Shown here: piece by piece, positions 8,613-18,015 of the stretch | Position numbering within the stretch: the first letter of the stretch is position 1 | Layout of the letters: each line of letters starts with the position of its first letter | DNA from: Pseudomonas defluvii | Lineage (GTDB): Bacteria > Pseudomonadota > Gammaproteobacteria > Pseudomonadales > Pseudomonadaceae | Length of the DNA stretch: 57,151 nt | Direction: 5' to 3' | Assembly (NCBI RefSeq): GCF_001695625.1 | Contig: NZ_MBPN01000024.1 | Span: forward strand, 1 to 57,151 | Translations under genes and position numbers: made by a program | Notes under the pieces: model-generated | The model's input: the letters and a program-made list of their open reading frames with translations, nothing else | The model's database searches: none | Told to the model about the DNA's origin: nothing

Positions 8613-9230
8613 TCAGTGCAGACCCTGAATGTAGCTCGATACTGCCTCGATGTCCTTGTTGCTCAGCTTGGCAGCGATGGAACGCATGGTCATCGCGTCG
8701 CCGTCGTTGGTACGGTTGCCTTCACGGAAGTCGGTCAATTGCTTGGCGACGTACTGCGCATGCTGGCCACCCAGGTGCGGGAAACCGGCAGCAGCCAGGC
8801 CAGCGCCATTAGGCGAGTGGCAACCGGTGCAGGCTGGCATGCCTTTTTCAAGGTTGCCACCGCGGAACAGGGCTTCACCGGCCGCGACCAGTTTTGGATC
8901 GGCGGCGCCGACACTGCCTTTCTGGCTAGCGAAGTAGGCCGCGATATCTGCCATGTCCTGATCACTCAGGTTGGTCAGCAGACCGGTCATTTCCAGCACG
9001 GTGCGCTTACCCGACTTGATATCATGCAGCTGTTTCTCCAGGTATTTCTCACCCTGGCCAGCCAGTTTCGGGAAGTTCGGCGCCATGCTGTTACCGTCTG
9101 GACCGTGACAAGCGCCACATACAGCAGTTTTGCCCTGACCGGCAGCGGCATCGCCAACAAGATTGCCAGCGGCATTTGCAGCGCCGGTGACGCCCAAGGT
9201 CAACAGCAGACTCACGAGTAGTTTGTTCAT
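8613..9230 (-). CDS. Diheme cytochrome c4
   Basis: 205 residues with a signal peptide ending ANA-A (about 20). Two homologous cytochrome c domains bear CGACH (C38, C41, H42) and CTGCH (C134, C137, H138); distal Met ligands are likely in the MAPNFPKL and later MTMRS segments. Length and tandem structure are those of cytochrome c4, a periplasmic, usually membrane-associated electron carrier between the bc1 complex and terminal oxidases such as the cbb3 or caa3 enzymes, the latter encoded 20 kb away. The c5-like cytochrome gene is immediately upstream on the same strand, so the two may be co-expressed. Confidence 0.92.
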   Translation of the reverse strand: MNKLLVSLLLTLGVTGAANAAGNLVGDAAAGQGKTAVCGACHGPDGNSMAPNFPKLAGQGEKYLEKQLHDIKSGKRTVLEMTGLLTNLSDQDMADIAAYFASQKGSVGAADPKLVAAGEALFRGGNLEKGMPACTGCHSPNGAGLAAAGFPHLGGQHAQYVAKQLTDFREGNRTNDGDAMTMRSIAAKLSNKDIEAVSSYIQGLH

Positions 9231-9276
9231 CAGCTAATCCAACTACGGCTAAGGGTGAAAGAGTTATGTATCGATA

Positions 9277-9567
9277 CTATCGGATCATCCACTGAATGAT
9301 CGCCCGGTAGTCTTCGGCACTGCAGTCCATGCACAATCCACGCGGCGGCATAGCCTTGAAACCCTGGGTGACATGCACCACCAACGTCTCCATACCCTGC
9401 GCCAGTCTCGGTTCCCAGGCTGCACGATCACCTGGTTTCGGTGCCTGTGGCAGCTGACCGGCATGACACGCCGCGCATGCGCGGTTGTACAACGCCTCGG
9501 GATCCTGTGTAGCCTGAGCGCTGAAAAACGGTACCAAGACAACGGTAACCAACAGCCATTTCGTCAT
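9277..9567 (-). CDS. Cytochrome c5-like monoheme cytochrome
   Basis: 96 residues with a signal peptide (cleavage near ATQ, about 20). One heme site is C31-A-A-C34-H35, and the axial Met lies in FKAMPPRG (about 73). An extra C79-x-x-C82 pair near the C-terminus is typical of the c5 group, where it forms a disulfide. It is a small periplasmic electron carrier. The position between engB and cytochrome c4 matches PA5491. It is read divergently from engB, and the intergenic region carries promoter-like sequence for the latter. Confidence 0.85.
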   Translation of the reverse strand: MTKWLLVTVVLVPFFSAQATQDPEALYNRACAACHAGQLPQAPKPGDRAAWEPRLAQGMETLVVHVTQGFKAMPPRGLCMDCSAEDYRAIIQWMIR

Positions 9568-9686
9568 GCGAACGACCTTTCAGGGCTGGGGGCCTGCACT
9601 GCGTTCTAACGCGCAAGCTTGAATCGGGTCCCCCCGTGAACCTCATCCTACGCTGGGATAAAGCGCACACAAAATCTGCGGCATTA

Positions 9687-9692
9687 TATACT
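9687..9692 (+). promoter_or_regulatory. -10-like element of the engB promoter
   Basis: TATACT within an A/T-rich patch, 70 bases before the chosen engB ATG. It falls inside the longer open frame that would start with GTG at 9636, which argues that translation begins downstream. No convincing -35 is seen. Confidence 0.4.
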
Positions 9693-9761
9693 CCCGTTAT
9701 CGAAACGGAAACGACACCCCTTGCCGAGCCTGCCTCGGACAAGCCCCCAAGCGGATACCCC

Positions 9762-10394
9762 ATGCACGTAAAAAACCCCATTCTCGGCCTCTGCCAACAG
9801 GCCAAATTTGCGCTCAGCGCCGCCAAAGTCGACCAGTGCCCAGACGACCAGGGCTATGAAGTGGCCTTTGCCGGGCGCTCCAACGCCGGCAAGTCCAGCG
9901 CCCTAAACACGCTGACCCACGCCAGCCTGGCACGCACCTCGAAAACACCCGGTCGCACCCAGTTACTCAATTTTTTCAGTCTGGACGAAGAACGGCGTTT
10001 GGTCGACCTGCCAGGCTATGGCTATGCAAAGGTCCCGATCCCGCTCAAACAGCACTGGCAGCGCCACCTGGAGGCCTACCTGGGCAGCCGCGAAAGCCTG
10101 CGGGGCGTGATTCTGATGATGGATGTGCGTCACCCCATGACCGACTTCGACCAGATGATGCTCGACTGGTCAGTGGCCAGTAACATGCCGATGCATATTC
10201 TTCTGACCAAAGCCGACAAACTCACCTATGGCGCGGCAAAAAACACCCTGCTCAAGGTGCAAGCGGAAATCCGCAAGGGCTGGGGCGAAGGGGTGACCAT
10301 TCAGCTGTTCTCCGCCCCTAAGCGCCAAGGGCTGGAAGAAGCCTACGGCGTTCTGGCGAACTGGATGGAGTTGGCCGACAAGCCCGCAGAATAA
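9762..10394 (+). CDS. engB: Ribosome biogenesis GTPase EngB (YihA/YsxC)
   Basis: 210 residues from ATG at 9762. A 42-codon upstream extension from GTG 9636 is rejected because it is not conserved in character and contains the promoter. TRAFAC GTPase motifs are in order: G1 GRSNAGKSS (38-46), a threonine in G2 (KTPGRT), G3 [10 protein letters not shown]4 TKADK and G5 SAPKR. EngB is an essential GTPase for late 50S subunit assembly. It converges on the small RNA and polA, the same polA-sRNA-yihA order as in E. coli, where the RNA is Spot 42. GTP binding should be normal because no motif residue is missing. Confidence 0.93.
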   Translation: MHVKNPILGLCQQAKFALSAAKVDQCPDDQGYEVAFAGRSNAGKSSALNTLTHASLARTSKTPGRTQLLNFFSLDEERRLVDLPGYGYAKVPIPLKQHWQRHLEAYLGSRESLRGVILMMDVRHPMTDFDQMMLDWSVASNMPMHILLTKADKLTYGAAKNTLLKVQAEIRKGWGEGVTIQLFSAPKRQGLEEAYGVLANWMELADKPAE

Positions 10395-10417
10395 GGGCCA
10401 GGCGCCAAACGCAAGGC

Positions 10418-10549
10418 AAAAAAAACCCCGGACTTCGTATGGGGAGGGGGAAGTTCGGGGTTCAAGTTCCGGACCGCTAGGGCGGGGTCCAGATATCTGC
10501 CAACACTTAACACAACATAGGAGCATCGAAGGGCTTCACCACCCATTCA
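10418..10549 (-). ncRNA. ersA: ErsA-type small regulatory RNA
   Basis: No protein frame fits the engB-polA gap. On the minus strand an AlgU-type promoter (10555-10582) precedes a segment of about 132 bases. It ends in a stem (arms 10424-10435 and 10451-10462, one mismatch) capped by a long C/U-rich loop containing TTCCCCCTCCCC and followed by eight T. ErsA of P. aeruginosa is about 132 nt long, lies at this exact locus, is AlgU-controlled, and uses a C/U-rich unpaired region to repress algC and act on other mRNAs through Hfq. Position, length, promoter and terminator all agree. The transcript ends are inferred from sequence, with 10549 as the probable 5' end. Confidence 0.85.
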
Positions 10550-10554
10550 GTTAC

Positions 10555-10582
10555 TCTGAGTCGTGGTTCACCCAATTAGTTC
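10555..10582 (-). promoter_or_regulatory. AlgU (sigma-22/RpoE-type) promoter of ersA
   Basis: On the minus strand -35 GAACTA (10577-10582) and -10 TCAGA (10555-10559) are separated by 17 bases. The consensus is GAACTT-N16/17-TCTGA. The predicted start falls 6-7 bases downstream at about 10549. Confidence 0.7.
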
Positions 10583-10647
10583 CGGGCGTTTAGAAACTAT
10601 TTGCGATAGCACATAGAATCTCCACGACTAACGGCGTGTAACCAGCC

Positions 10648-10678
10648 AAAAAGCCGCGACGATATGCCGCAGCTTTTT
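10648..10678 (-). terminator. Intrinsic terminator of polA
   Basis: Arms AAAAAGCCGCG (10648-10658) and CGCAGCTTTTT (10668-10678) form an 11-bp stem with one wobble pair. Read on the minus strand it ends in five T. It lies just past the polA stop and upstream of the ersA promoter, separating the two transcripts. Confidence 0.85.
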
Positions 10679-10687
10679 CAGGGCTAT

Positions 10688-13450
10688 TTAGTGCGCTTCA
10701 TCCCAATTCGAGCCCACACCTACCTCCACCAGCAGCGGAACATCCAACTGCGCGGCGCTGCTCATGTACGGACGGATCTGTTCACGCACCTGTTCGACCA
10801 GGTCTTCACGTACTTCCAGCACCAATTCATCGTGAACCTGCAGGATCACCCGAGCATCCAGCCCGGAATCGTTCAGCCAGTTGTCTACCGCTACCATGGC
10901 CCGCTTGATGATGTCGGCTGCAGTACCCTGCATTGGTGCGTTGATCGCCGTGCGCTCCGCGCCTTTGCGCAGTGCCGGGTTCTTTGCATTGATGTCCGGC
11001 AGGTACAGGCGGCGACCGAACAGGGTTTCGACAAACCCTTGCTCGGCAGCCTGAGCACGCGTGCGCTCCATGTACGCCAGCACGCCTGGGTACTGTGAGA
11101 AATAGCGGTCGATATAGGCCTGGGACTGCTTGCGATCGACACCAATCTGCTTGGCCAGACCGAAAGCGCTCATACCGTAGATCAAACCGAAGTTGATCGC
11201 CTTGGCACTGCGCCGCTGGTCGCTTGTAACGTCTTCCAAGGCAACGCCGAAGACCTCGGAGGCCGTAGCCCGGTGAACGTCCAGGTTGTGCCGGAACGCA
11301 TGCAACAGGCCTTCGTCCTTGGCCAGATGAGCCATGATGCGCAACTCGATCTGCGAATAGTCCGCAGCCAACAGACGGTAACCGGGTGCAGCAACAAACG
11401 CCTGGCGAATACGCCGCCCCTCTGGGGTGCGAATCGGAATGTTCTGCAGGTTTGGATCACTTGAGGACAAACGACCGGTGGCCGCCACGGCCTGATGATA
11501 CGAGGTATGGATACGCCCGGTGCGCGGGTTGATCTGCTCGGGCAGACGGTCGGTGTAGGTGCTTTTCAACTTGCTCAGCGAGCGGTACTGCATCAGCACC
11601 TTGGGCAGCGGGTAGTCCTGTTCGGCCAGTTCCGCCAGCACGGCCTCAGCCGTGGAAGCCTGGCCCTTGGCGGTCTTGCTGAGGATCGGCAGGCCGAGCT
11701 TTTCGTACAGAATCACCCCCAACTGCTTGGGCGAACCCAGGTTGAACTCTTCACCCGCGATCGCAAAGGCTTCACGCTCCAGCGCGACCAGTTTCTCACC
11801 CAGCTCCAGGCTCTGGGCACCGAGCAGCTTGGCATCGACCAGTGCACCCTGACGCTCGATCTTCGCCAGCACCGGCACCAGCGGCATCTCGATCTCGTTC
11901 AACACCGGCAGCACGCTCGGTGTCTTGGCCAAGCGTGCCTGCAATGCCTGATGCAGACGCAACGTCACATCGGCATCTTCGGCCGCGTAGGGACCGGCCG
12001 TTTCAAGCGAAATCTGGTCGAAGGTCAGTTGCTTGGCACCTTTCCCGGCAATGTCCTCAAAGGAAATAGTGGTGTAGTCCAGGTACTTGAGCGCCAGGCT
12101 GTCCATGTCATGACGGGTCGCGGTGGAATCCAGCACGTAGGACTCCAGCATGGTGTCGAAGGCCACACCACGCAGCGCGATACCGTTTGCCTGATCACCG
12201 CCAATCGCGCAATTGGCCAGAATATTCATGTCATATTTGGCGTTTTGGCCGACTTTCAGCGTATTCGGGTCTTCCAGGATCGGCTTGAGCGCCAACAGCA
12301 CGGCGTCTCGATCAAGTTGCTCGGGCACGCCCATGTAGGAGTGAGTCAACGGCACATAGGCCGCCTCAAAGGGCTCCACAGCAAACGACACACCGACAAT
12401 TTGCGCCTGCTGAGCATCAAGACCTGTGGTCTCGGTGTCGAAAGCAATCAGCGTGGCCTTCTTCAGTTTTTCCAGCCAGACGTCAAAGCGCGCCTGGTCA
12501 AGGATGGTCTCATACTTCACTTCGACCGCTGGCTGCTCTGCCACCTCGGCAACCGCCACGCCTTCACGCTTGGCCTCACGCTGAAGCTCCTCGACCCAGC
12601 TCTTGAACTCCAACTCGGTGTACAGCGCCAGCAAGGCTTCGCGGTCGGGTTCACCACACACCAGTGCATCAACCTCGATATCCAGAGGGACGTCGAGCTT
12701 GATCGTCGCCAGTTCATACGAGAGGAACGCGGCATCGCGATGCTCCTCAAGCTTGGCCGGCAGGGTCTTGGCCCCACGGATAGCCAGGCTGGGTACCTTG
12801 TCGAGGTTGTCGTAGAGATCGCGCAGACCGCCACCAACGCCGGTCAGCAGGCCCAGCGCGGTTTTCTCGCCCACCCCTGGAACGCCAGGAATGTTATCGA
12901 CCTTGTCACCCATAAGAGCCAGGAAGTCGATGATGTGTTCGGGACCGACGCCGAATTTCTCCTTCACGCCAGCCACGCCCAGCACACTACCGGTCATGGT
13001 GTTGACCAGCGTAATGTGGCCATCGACCAGTTGCGCCATGTCCTTGTCGCCTGTGGAGATGATCACCGGGCGTCCGGCAGCCGCACTGCTGCGGGCCAGG
13101 GTGCCAATCACGTCATCGGCCTCGACGCCCTCCACACAAAGCAGCGGATACCCCAGTGCACGCACGCTGGCATGCAGCGGTTCGATCTGCACCCGCAAGT
13201 CATCCGGCATACTGGGCCGATTGGCCTTGTACTCGGCGAACATTTCGTCGCGGAACGTGCCGCCTTTTGCATCGAAAACAACTGCAAACAGGCTGCCTGG
13301 ATACTGCTTGCGCAGGCTCTTCAGCATGTTCAGCACGCCCTTGACCGCACCGGTTGGCAGGCCCTTGGAGGTGGTCAGTGGCGGCAGCGCATGGAAGGCG
13401 CGGTACAGGTAGGAAGAACCGTCCACCAGGACGAGGGGAGCTTGGCTCAT
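10688..13450 (-). CDS. polA: DNA polymerase I
   Basis: 920 residues from ATG ([19 protein letters not shown]); a TTG four codons upstream abuts the AAAGG and is less likely. The 5'-3' flap nuclease domain covers about 1-290 and includes GDKDMAQLV and the helix-hairpin-helix [13 protein letters not shown]. The 3'-5' proofreading domain covers about 320-510, with DTETTGL showing the acidic metal ligands, so proofreading appears active. The polymerase domain covers about 550-920, with motif [14 protein letters not shown], the O-helix [16 protein letters not shown] and motif [10 protein letters not shown]. It fills gaps in lagging-strand synthesis and repair. It is followed by its own terminator and ersA, and is divergent from the DUF2782 gene. 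Confidence 0.97.
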   Translation of the reverse strand: MSQAPLVLVDGSSYLYRAFHALPPLTTSKGLPTGAVKGVLNMLKSLRKQYPGSLFAVVFDAKGGTFRDEMFAEYKANRPSMPDDLRVQIEPLHASVRALGYPLLCVEGVEADDVIGTLARSSAAAGRPVIISTGDKDMAQLVDGHITLVNTMTGSVLGVAGVKEKFGVGPEHIIDFLALMGDKVDNIPGVPGVGEKTALGLLTGVGGGLRDLYDNLDKVPSLAIRGAKTLPAKLEEHRDAAFLSYELATIKLDVPLDIEVDALVCGEPDREALLALYTELEFKSWVEELQREAKREGVAVAEVAEQPAVEVKYETILDQARFDVWLEKLKKATLIAFDTETTGLDAQQAQIVGVSFAVEPFEAAYVPLTHSYMGVPEQLDRDAVLLALKPILEDPNTLKVGQNAKYDMNILANCAIGGDQANGIALRGVAFDTMLESYVLDSTATRHDMDSLALKYLDYTTISFEDIAGKGAKQLTFDQISLETAGPYAAEDADVTLRLHQALQARLAKTPSVLPVLNEIEMPLVPVLAKIERQGALVDAKLLGAQSLELGEKLVALEREAFAIAGEEFNLGSPKQLGVILYEKLGLPILSKTAKGQASTAEAVLAELAEQDYPLPKVLMQYRSLSKLKSTYTDRLPEQINPRTGRIHTSYHQAVAATGRLSSSDPNLQNIPIRTPEGRRIRQAFVAAPGYRLLAADYSQIELRIMAHLAKDEGLLHAFRHNLDVHRATASEVFGVALEDVTSDQRRSAKAINFGLIYGMSAFGLAKQIGVDRKQSQAYIDRYFSQYPGVLAYMERTRAQAAEQGFVETLFGRRLYLPDINAKNPALRKGAERTAINAPMQGTAADIIKRAMVAVDNWLNDSGLDARVILQVHDELVLEVREDLVEQVREQIRPYMSSAAQLDVPLLVEVGVGSNWDEAH

Positions 13451-13524
13451 GAGCAGAATCAACCTTTTCGGCGGGCCCGGCGCTAGAATGTCCGGATCAT
13501 TGACGACAAAGGGACAAGGTTATC

Positions 13525-13809
13525 ATGCGCACACTAAATCGCCTGTTGCTGCTAGGGCTCCTGGCTACTCCGTTCGCGGCGATGGCTGCGGATGATGCAC
13601 CATCGCCCGATCCGGAAGTCACCATTCGCCAGGAAGGCGATAAAACCATTCAGGAGTACCGCCAGAATGGTTTTCTGTATGCCATCAAGATTACCCCCAA
13701 GCATGGCAAACCCTACTTCCTGGTTCGCGCCGATGGCACCGAAGCCAACTTTATCCGCTCAGATCAACCGGACATGCTGATTCCATCCTGGAAGATTTTC
13801 GAGTGGTAA
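13525..13809 (+). CDS. DUF2782 periplasmic protein
   Basis: 94 residues with a signal peptide (about 1-21, ...FAAMA-A). The short mature domain contains PDPEVTIRQEGDKTIQEYR and ends in PDMLIPSWKIFEW, features of the DUF2782 family (PA5494), which has no assigned function. It lies divergently from polA and about 65 bases before thrB on the same strand, so it may share a transcript with thrB. Secreted and small, probably beta-rich; no catalytic residues are evident. Confidence 0.8.
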   Translation: MRTLNRLLLLGLLATPFAAMAADDAPSPDPEVTIRQEGDKTIQEYRQNGFLYAIKITPKHGKPYFLVRADGTEANFIRSDQPDMLIPSWKIFEW

Positions 13810-13873
13810 CACGCGACCTCTAACATCAACCCGGCACTTCCTGGCCGAAGTGCCCGAACGAGCAGTTTTGACC

Positions 13874-14824
13874 ATGTCTGTGTTCACCCCTTTGACCCGG
13901 CCTGAGCTGGAAACCTTTCTGGCCCCTTATGGCCTGGGCCGCCTTCGGGATTTCCAGGGCATTGCCGCCGGAACCGAAAACAGCAACTTCTTCGTCAGCC
14001 TCGAACAGGGTGAGTTTGTGCTGACGCTGGTCGAGCGCGGGCCAATCCAGGACCTGCCGTTCTTTATTGAACTGCTGGACGTCCTGCACGAAGCCAACCT
14101 GCCTGTGCCATACGCATTGCGGACCACGGACGGCGTGGCATTGCGCGAGTTGGCCGGCAAGCCGGCCTTGCTGCAACCGCGACTGCCAGGCAAGCACATC
14201 AAGGAGCCGAACAACCAGCATTGCCATCAGGTTGGCGAACTGCTTGGCCACCTGCATGTGGCGACCTGCGAGCATGTGCTGGAGCGTAAAACCGACCGCG
14301 GCCTGGACTGGATGCTGCAAACCGGTGCCGAGCTGATGCCGCGCCTGAACGCGGATCAACGCCAGCTGCTGCAAGCCTGCCTGGAGGAAATCAGAACGCA
14401 CCACGCGCAGATCATGGCCTTGCCGCGCGCCAACCTGCACGCAGACCTGTTCCGTGACAATGCGCTGTTCGAAGGCACGCACCTGACGGGCCTGATCGAC
14501 TTCTACAACGCCTGCTCCGGGCCGATGCTCTACGACCTGGCCATTACGCTGAACGACTGGTGCTGTGACGATGCCGGGCAGCTCGACGGTGCGCGCTCCA
14601 GGGCGCTGCTGGGTGCCTATGCGGCACTGCGCCCCTTCACGGCGGCAGAAGCGCAACTCTGGCCGGTCATGCTGCGGATAGCCTGTGTACGCTTCTGGCT
14701 GTCCCGGCTTATTGCGGCAGAGTCCTTCGCGGGCATGGATGTATTGATTCACGACCCTGCCGATTTCGAAGTGCGCCTGGCAGCGCGTCAGCAAGTCAGC
14801 GTGGCGTTGCCGTTCGCGCTCTAA
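13874..14824 (+). CDS. thrB: Homoserine kinase (ThrB, APH-fold type)
   Basis: 316 residues from MSVFTPLTRPELETFL; a Met eight codons upstream is possible. It belongs to the aminoglycoside-phosphotransferase-fold homoserine kinases used by pseudomonads, not the GHMP kinases of enteric bacteria. The N-lobe holds GTENSNFFV, and the catalytic loop NLHADLFRDNALF (about 185-197) is followed by the metal-binding LIDFYNAC. It phosphorylates homoserine on the way to threonine. The usual length of the family is 316. It converges on znuA without a clear terminator between them. Confidence 0.92.
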   Translation: MSVFTPLTRPELETFLAPYGLGRLRDFQGIAAGTENSNFFVSLEQGEFVLTLVERGPIQDLPFFIELLDVLHEANLPVPYALRTTDGVALRELAGKPALLQPRLPGKHIKEPNNQHCHQVGELLGHLHVATCEHVLERKTDRGLDWMLQTGAELMPRLNADQRQLLQACLEEIRTHHAQIMALPRANLHADLFRDNALFEGTHLTGLIDFYNACSGPMLYDLAITLNDWCCDDAGQLDGARSRALLGAYAALRPFTAAEAQLWPVMLRIACVRFWLSRLIAAESFAGMDVLIHDPADFEVRLAARQQVSVALPFAL

Positions 14825-14850
14825 GCCGGTTATTGCACGGAGGCGGCTGT

Positions 14851-15777
14851 CTAGAGCGCCTCCAGGCAACCCGCCAGGTCATTGCCAAGCTTCTCCAGCA
14901 CCTGCTCATAGCCCTGGGCGGTCACTGGGGTATTGCCCCCTAGTGCATCCAGTTCGGCCAGACGTACCGGCAAGCCGGCCGTCAAGGTCTCGGCCAGTCG
15001 TGGGCGCAGCGGCGGCTCACTGAAGACGCACGTCTTGCCGACTTCCTGCAAACGCTTGCGCATGGCAGCAACGTGCTGGGCACCGGGCTGCACTTCGGCG
15101 GCGACACTGAATACGCCAGTATGCTGCAAGCCGTACGCCGCCTCGAAGTAATCAAACGCTTCGTGGAAAACAAAGTACGGCCTGCCGGAAACACCCGCCA
15201 ATCGAGCCTTCAAGCGCAGGTCGAGGGCATCCAGGCGCTGCTCGAACGCGCTCAGGTTGCTCTGATAGCGGGCAGCATTGGCCGGATCGGCGGCCACAAG
15301 GTCAGCCGCCATTTTCGCGGCGATCACCCGGGCATTGGCCGGTGCTAACCACAGGTGCGCATCCAGGCTACCCGGACGATGATCGTGATCATGCTCGTCC
15401 GTCGACTCGTGGGAGTGGCTGTCTTCGCCAAAATGGCGCAACTGCAACCCCGGCACAGCCTGCAAGGCCACGCTGGGCTTGTTGCGGCTGCTCAGCACGC
15501 GCGGCAGAAAACCTTCCATATCAGGGCCAATCCAGTAAAGCAGGTCGACCTCGGCAACCCGCCGCACGTCCGAGGGACGAAGGGCGTAATGGTGAGGCGA
15601 AGCGCCCGGTGGAAGCAGCACCTCGGGCGTACCAACACCGTCCTGGACCGCAGCCGCAATCAACTGCAGCGGCTTGATGCTGGTCAATACACGGACCTCG
15701 GCCTGCGCTGGCGCCAAGACGACAAGACTGGAGACAAAAGCGACAAAAAGGGCAAAAAATCGGGACACGATAGCCAC
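14851..15777 (-). CDS. znuA: Zinc ABC transporter periplasmic binding protein ZnuA
   Basis: 308 residues, signal peptide about 1-26 (...APAQA-E). Cluster A-I zinc-binding fold with ligands at H63 (SPHHYA), H141 (DAHLWL) and H205 (FHEAFDYF). A His/Asp/Glu-rich loop at about 117-133 (HSHESTDEHDHDH) is thought to collect zinc for the site. It delivers Zn2+ to ZnuBC under zinc starvation. It is divergent from zur-znuC-znuB with only 57 bases between start codons, where a Zur-type operator is expected. Confidence 0.93.
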   Translation of the reverse strand: MAIVSRFFALFVAFVSSLVVLAPAQAEVRVLTSIKPLQLIAAAVQDGVGTPEVLLPPGASPHHYALRPSDVRRVAEVDLLYWIGPDMEGFLPRVLSSRNKPSVALQAVPGLQLRHFGEDSHSHESTDEHDHDHRPGSLDAHLWLAPANARVIAAKMAADLVAADPANAARYQSNLSAFEQRLDALDLRLKARLAGVSGRPYFVFHEAFDYFEAAYGLQHTGVFSVAAEVQPGAQHVAAMRKRLQEVGKTCVFSEPPLRPRLAETLTAGLPVRLAELDALGGNTPVTAQGYEQVLEKLGNDLAGCLEAL

Positions 15778-15795
15778 TCAACGGTTCAGGAACAG

Positions 15796-15809
15796 GTAAC
15801 ATAATAACG
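15796..15809. promoter_or_regulatory. Candidate Zur operator between znuA and zur
   Basis: GTAACATAATAACG is an A/T-rich imperfect dyad in the middle of the 57-base divergent gap, similar to but not identical with the GTTATA-type Zur boxes of proteobacteria. Placement is right for one operator serving both directions; the sequence match is only partial. Confidence 0.4.
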
Positions 15810-15834
15810 TCTCTCACAAGAACCGTCGCTGCTC

Positions 15835-16317
15835 ATGCCTACTACACCGCTGGCCAATCGCCCCCACGACCACTCCCACTGCGTCCACAGCGCCCTGGCC
15901 GAGGCCGACGCGCTGTGTGTCCGCCAGGGCCTGCGCCTGACCGCCTTGCGTCGACGCGTGCTGGAGTTGGTCTGGCAGAGCCATAAACCCTTGGGCGCCT
16001 ACGACATCCTGGCCGTGCTGAGTGAGCAAGACGGTCGCCGCGCCGCGCCACCGACGGTGTACCGGGCACTGGATTTCCTCCTGGAAAACGGCCTGGTTCA
16101 CCGAATTGCGTCGCTCAATGCCTTCATGGGCTGCAGCCATCCAGAGCATGTCCATCAAGGGCAGTTCCTGATTTGCCGCGAATGCCATGTCGCGCTCGAA
16201 CTGGAACAGTCGTCGATCAGCGATGCCATCGTTGCCAGCGCCAAGGAGGTCGGTTTCACGGTTGAAACGCAGACCGTCGAAGTGGTTGGGCTCTGCGCCA
16301 GTTGCCGGAGCGCGTGA
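15835..16317 (+). CDS. zur: Zinc uptake regulator Zur (Fur family)
   Basis: 160 residues. The N-terminal winged helix has [27 protein letters not shown] and the recognition segment [16 protein letters not shown]. The C-terminal dimerisation and metal domain has a structural zinc site formed by C-x2-C pairs at ICRECH and LCASC, and regulatory His residues around [11 protein letters not shown]. The His-rich N-terminus ([11 protein letters not shown]) is typical of Pseudomonas Zur (also called Np20). It represses zinc uptake when zinc is sufficient. Its stop codon overlaps the znuC start by one base (TGATG), so it is the first gene of zur-znuC-znuB and probably autoregulated. Confidence 0.93.
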   Translation: MPTTPLANRPHDHSHCVHSALAEADALCVRQGLRLTALRRRVLELVWQSHKPLGAYDILAVLSEQDGRRAAPPTVYRALDFLLENGLVHRIASLNAFMGCSHPEHVHQGQFLICRECHVALELEQSSISDAIVASAKEVGFTVETQTVEVVGLCASCRSA

Positions 16318-17096
16318 TGAGCAATGCCCTGATTCGCCTGGAGCAGGTGAGCGTCGGCTTCGCTAGCCAGTCGGTGCTCGACAACATCGACCTCAGTGTC
16401 GAGCCTGGCCAGATCGTCACCCTGATCGGCCCCAACGGCGCAGGCAAAACGACCCTCGTACGCGCGGTGCTCGGGCTGCTCAAGCCCGACAGCGGCAAAG
16501 TCTGGCGCAAACCCAAGCTGCGTATTGGCTACATGCCACAGAAGCTGCACGTCGATGCGACCTTGCCGCTTTCGGTTCTACGGTTTCTGCGCCTGGTGCC
16601 CGGCGTAGACCGCAATACAGCCTTGGCAGCCCTCAAGGAAGTGGGTGCCGAGCAGGTGATCGACAGCCCTGTCCAGAGCATTTCCGGCGGTGAAATGCAG
16701 CGCGTACTGCTGGCCCGGGCGCTGCTGCGCGAGCCCGAGCTGCTGGTGCTCGATGAACCGGTACAGGGCGTCGACGTGGCGGGCCAGGCCGAGCTGTACA
16801 GCCTGATCACCCGGCTGCGCGACCGCCACGGTTGCGGTGTACTGATGGTCTCCCATGACCTGCACCTGGTAATGAGCACCACCGATCAGGTTGTCTGCCT
16901 GAACCGGCATGTCTGCTGCTCCGGGCATCCCGAGCAAGTCAGCGGCGACCCGGCCTTTGTCGAGCTGTTCGGCAACAACGCGCCAAGCCTGGCGATCTAC
17001 CACCATCACCACGACCACGCCCACGACCTGCACGGTTCCGTGGTTGCCCCGGCCAAAGCCGGTCATGTACACGGAGACCACTGCAAGCATGGCTGA
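16317..17096 (+). CDS. znuC: Zinc ABC transporter ATP-binding protein ZnuC with His-rich tail
   Basis: 259 residues from the ATG overlapping the zur stop; an alternative Met five codons earlier lies inside zur. Walker [10 protein letters not shown] (about 39-47), signature ISGGEMQR, Walker B LLVLDEP and the switch His in MVSHDLHL are all present. Beyond the ABC domain the last ~35 residues are rich in histidine ([13 protein letters not shown], then [10 protein letters not shown]), a metal-binding extension not needed for ATP hydrolysis. It powers ZnuB. Its 3' end overlaps znuB by eight bases, indicating translational coupling. Confidence 0.94.
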   Translation: MSNALIRLEQVSVGFASQSVLDNIDLSVEPGQIVTLIGPNGAGKTTLVRAVLGLLKPDSGKVWRKPKLRIGYMPQKLHVDATLPLSVLRFLRLVPGVDRNTALAALKEVGAEQVIDSPVQSISGGEMQRVLLARALLREPELLVLDEPVQGVDVAGQAELYSLITRLRDRHGCGVLMVSHDLHLVMSTTDQVVCLNRHVCCSGHPEQVSGDPAFVELFGNNAPSLAIYHHHHDHAHDLHGSVVAPAKAGHVHGDHCKHG

Positions 17097-17871
17097 TTTT
17101 CTGCTCTACGCCCTGCTTGCAGGTTTGGCGCTGGCGCTGGTTGCAGGCCCCTTGGGATCGTTCGTGGTCTGGCGGCGCATGGCCTACTTTGGCGACACGC
17201 TGTCCCACGCAGCACTGCTGGGTGTGGCACTGGGCTTCGTACTCGACATCAGCCCCGCCCTGGCGGTTACGGTGGGTTGTCTGCTGTTGGCGTTGCTGCT
17301 GGTCACCCTGCAACAGCGCCAGCCGCTAGCGTCCGACACCCTGTTGGGGATTCTCGCACCCAGCACCCTGTCCCTCGGCCTGGTCGTGCTCAGCTTCATG
17401 CACGATGTGCGAATCGACCTGATGGCCTACCTGTTCGGTGATCTGCTGGCGATCAGCCCGGGCGATCTTGCCTGGATACTCGGCGGCAGCAGCGTGGCCT
17501 TGCTGCTGATCGTGGCCCTGTGGCGGCCCTTGCTGGCCGTGACCGTCCACGAGGAGCTGGCCATGGTCGAAGGCTTGCCGGTGGCCGCGTTGCGCCTGGC
17601 CCTGATGCTGCTGATCGCGGTAGTCATTGCCGTGGCCATGAAGATCGTCGGCGTGCTGTTGATCACATCACTGCTGATCATCCCGGCAGCCGCTGCCCAG
17701 CGTCACGCCCGCTCACCCGAGCAGATGGCCCTGGGTGCCAGCCTGCTAGGCGTGGTGGCAGTATGCAGCGGGCTCGCCCTGTCCTGGTTCAAGGACACGC
17801 CGGCCGGGCCGTCAATCGTGGTCTGCGCTGCAGTGCTATTCTTGATTAGCCTGGCGCTTCCCCGGCGCTGA
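17089..17871 (+). CDS. znuB: Zinc ABC transporter permease ZnuB
   Basis: 260 residues from ATG at 17089 ([20 protein letters not shown]), chosen over a longer in-frame extension that only shadows znuC. It is of the ABC-3 permease family, with about eight hydrophobic helices, [18 protein letters not shown] near the N-terminus and the conserved [18 protein letters not shown] segment. It forms the inner-membrane channel with ZnuC and receives Zn2+ from ZnuA. A terminator follows at 17887-17926. Confidence 0.94.
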   Translation: MADFLLYALLAGLALALVAGPLGSFVVWRRMAYFGDTLSHAALLGVALGFVLDISPALAVTVGCLLLALLLVTLQQRQPLASDTLLGILAPSTLSLGLVVLSFMHDVRIDLMAYLFGDLLAISPGDLAWILGGSSVALLLIVALWRPLLAVTVHEELAMVEGLPVAALRLALMLLIAVVIAVAMKIVGVLLITSLLIIPAAAAQRHARSPEQMALGASLLGVVAVCSGLALSWFKDTPAGPSIVVCAAVLFLISLALPRR

Positions 17872-17886
17872 ACGGCGGCGCAGTCG

Positions 17887-17926
17887 CGCAGGGTACAACC
17901 ACAGAGGTTGCACCCTGCGACATTTT
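17887..17926 (+). terminator. Terminator of zur-znuCB
   Basis: Arms CGCAGGGTACAACC (17887-17900) and GGTTGCACCCTGCG (17906-17919), 13 of 14 pairs with a 5-base loop, followed by ACATTTT. Confidence 0.75.
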
Positions 17927-18015
17927 AATCGCGCATACACTCTGAAGAGTTATTTTCGAGTCAGCGAGCTGGGTGTAGACTTGCTCGTTTTTTGCGCAAA
18001 TAGAGAGTCGCAGGA

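Noticed and set aside
9636..9761. Extended engB start at GTG 9636
   Set aside because: The extension holds the -10-like promoter and is not like EngB N-termini; ATG at 9762 fits.
11495..13486. 663-codon open frame opposite polA
   Set aside because: Antisense shadow of a GC-rich gene; His/Gln/Arg-rich translation typical of the complementary strand; polA motifs are unambiguous.
16909..17088. Extended znuB start inside znuC
   Set aside because: The extension is a frame-shifted shadow of the His-rich znuC tail; ATG at 17089 fits the family.
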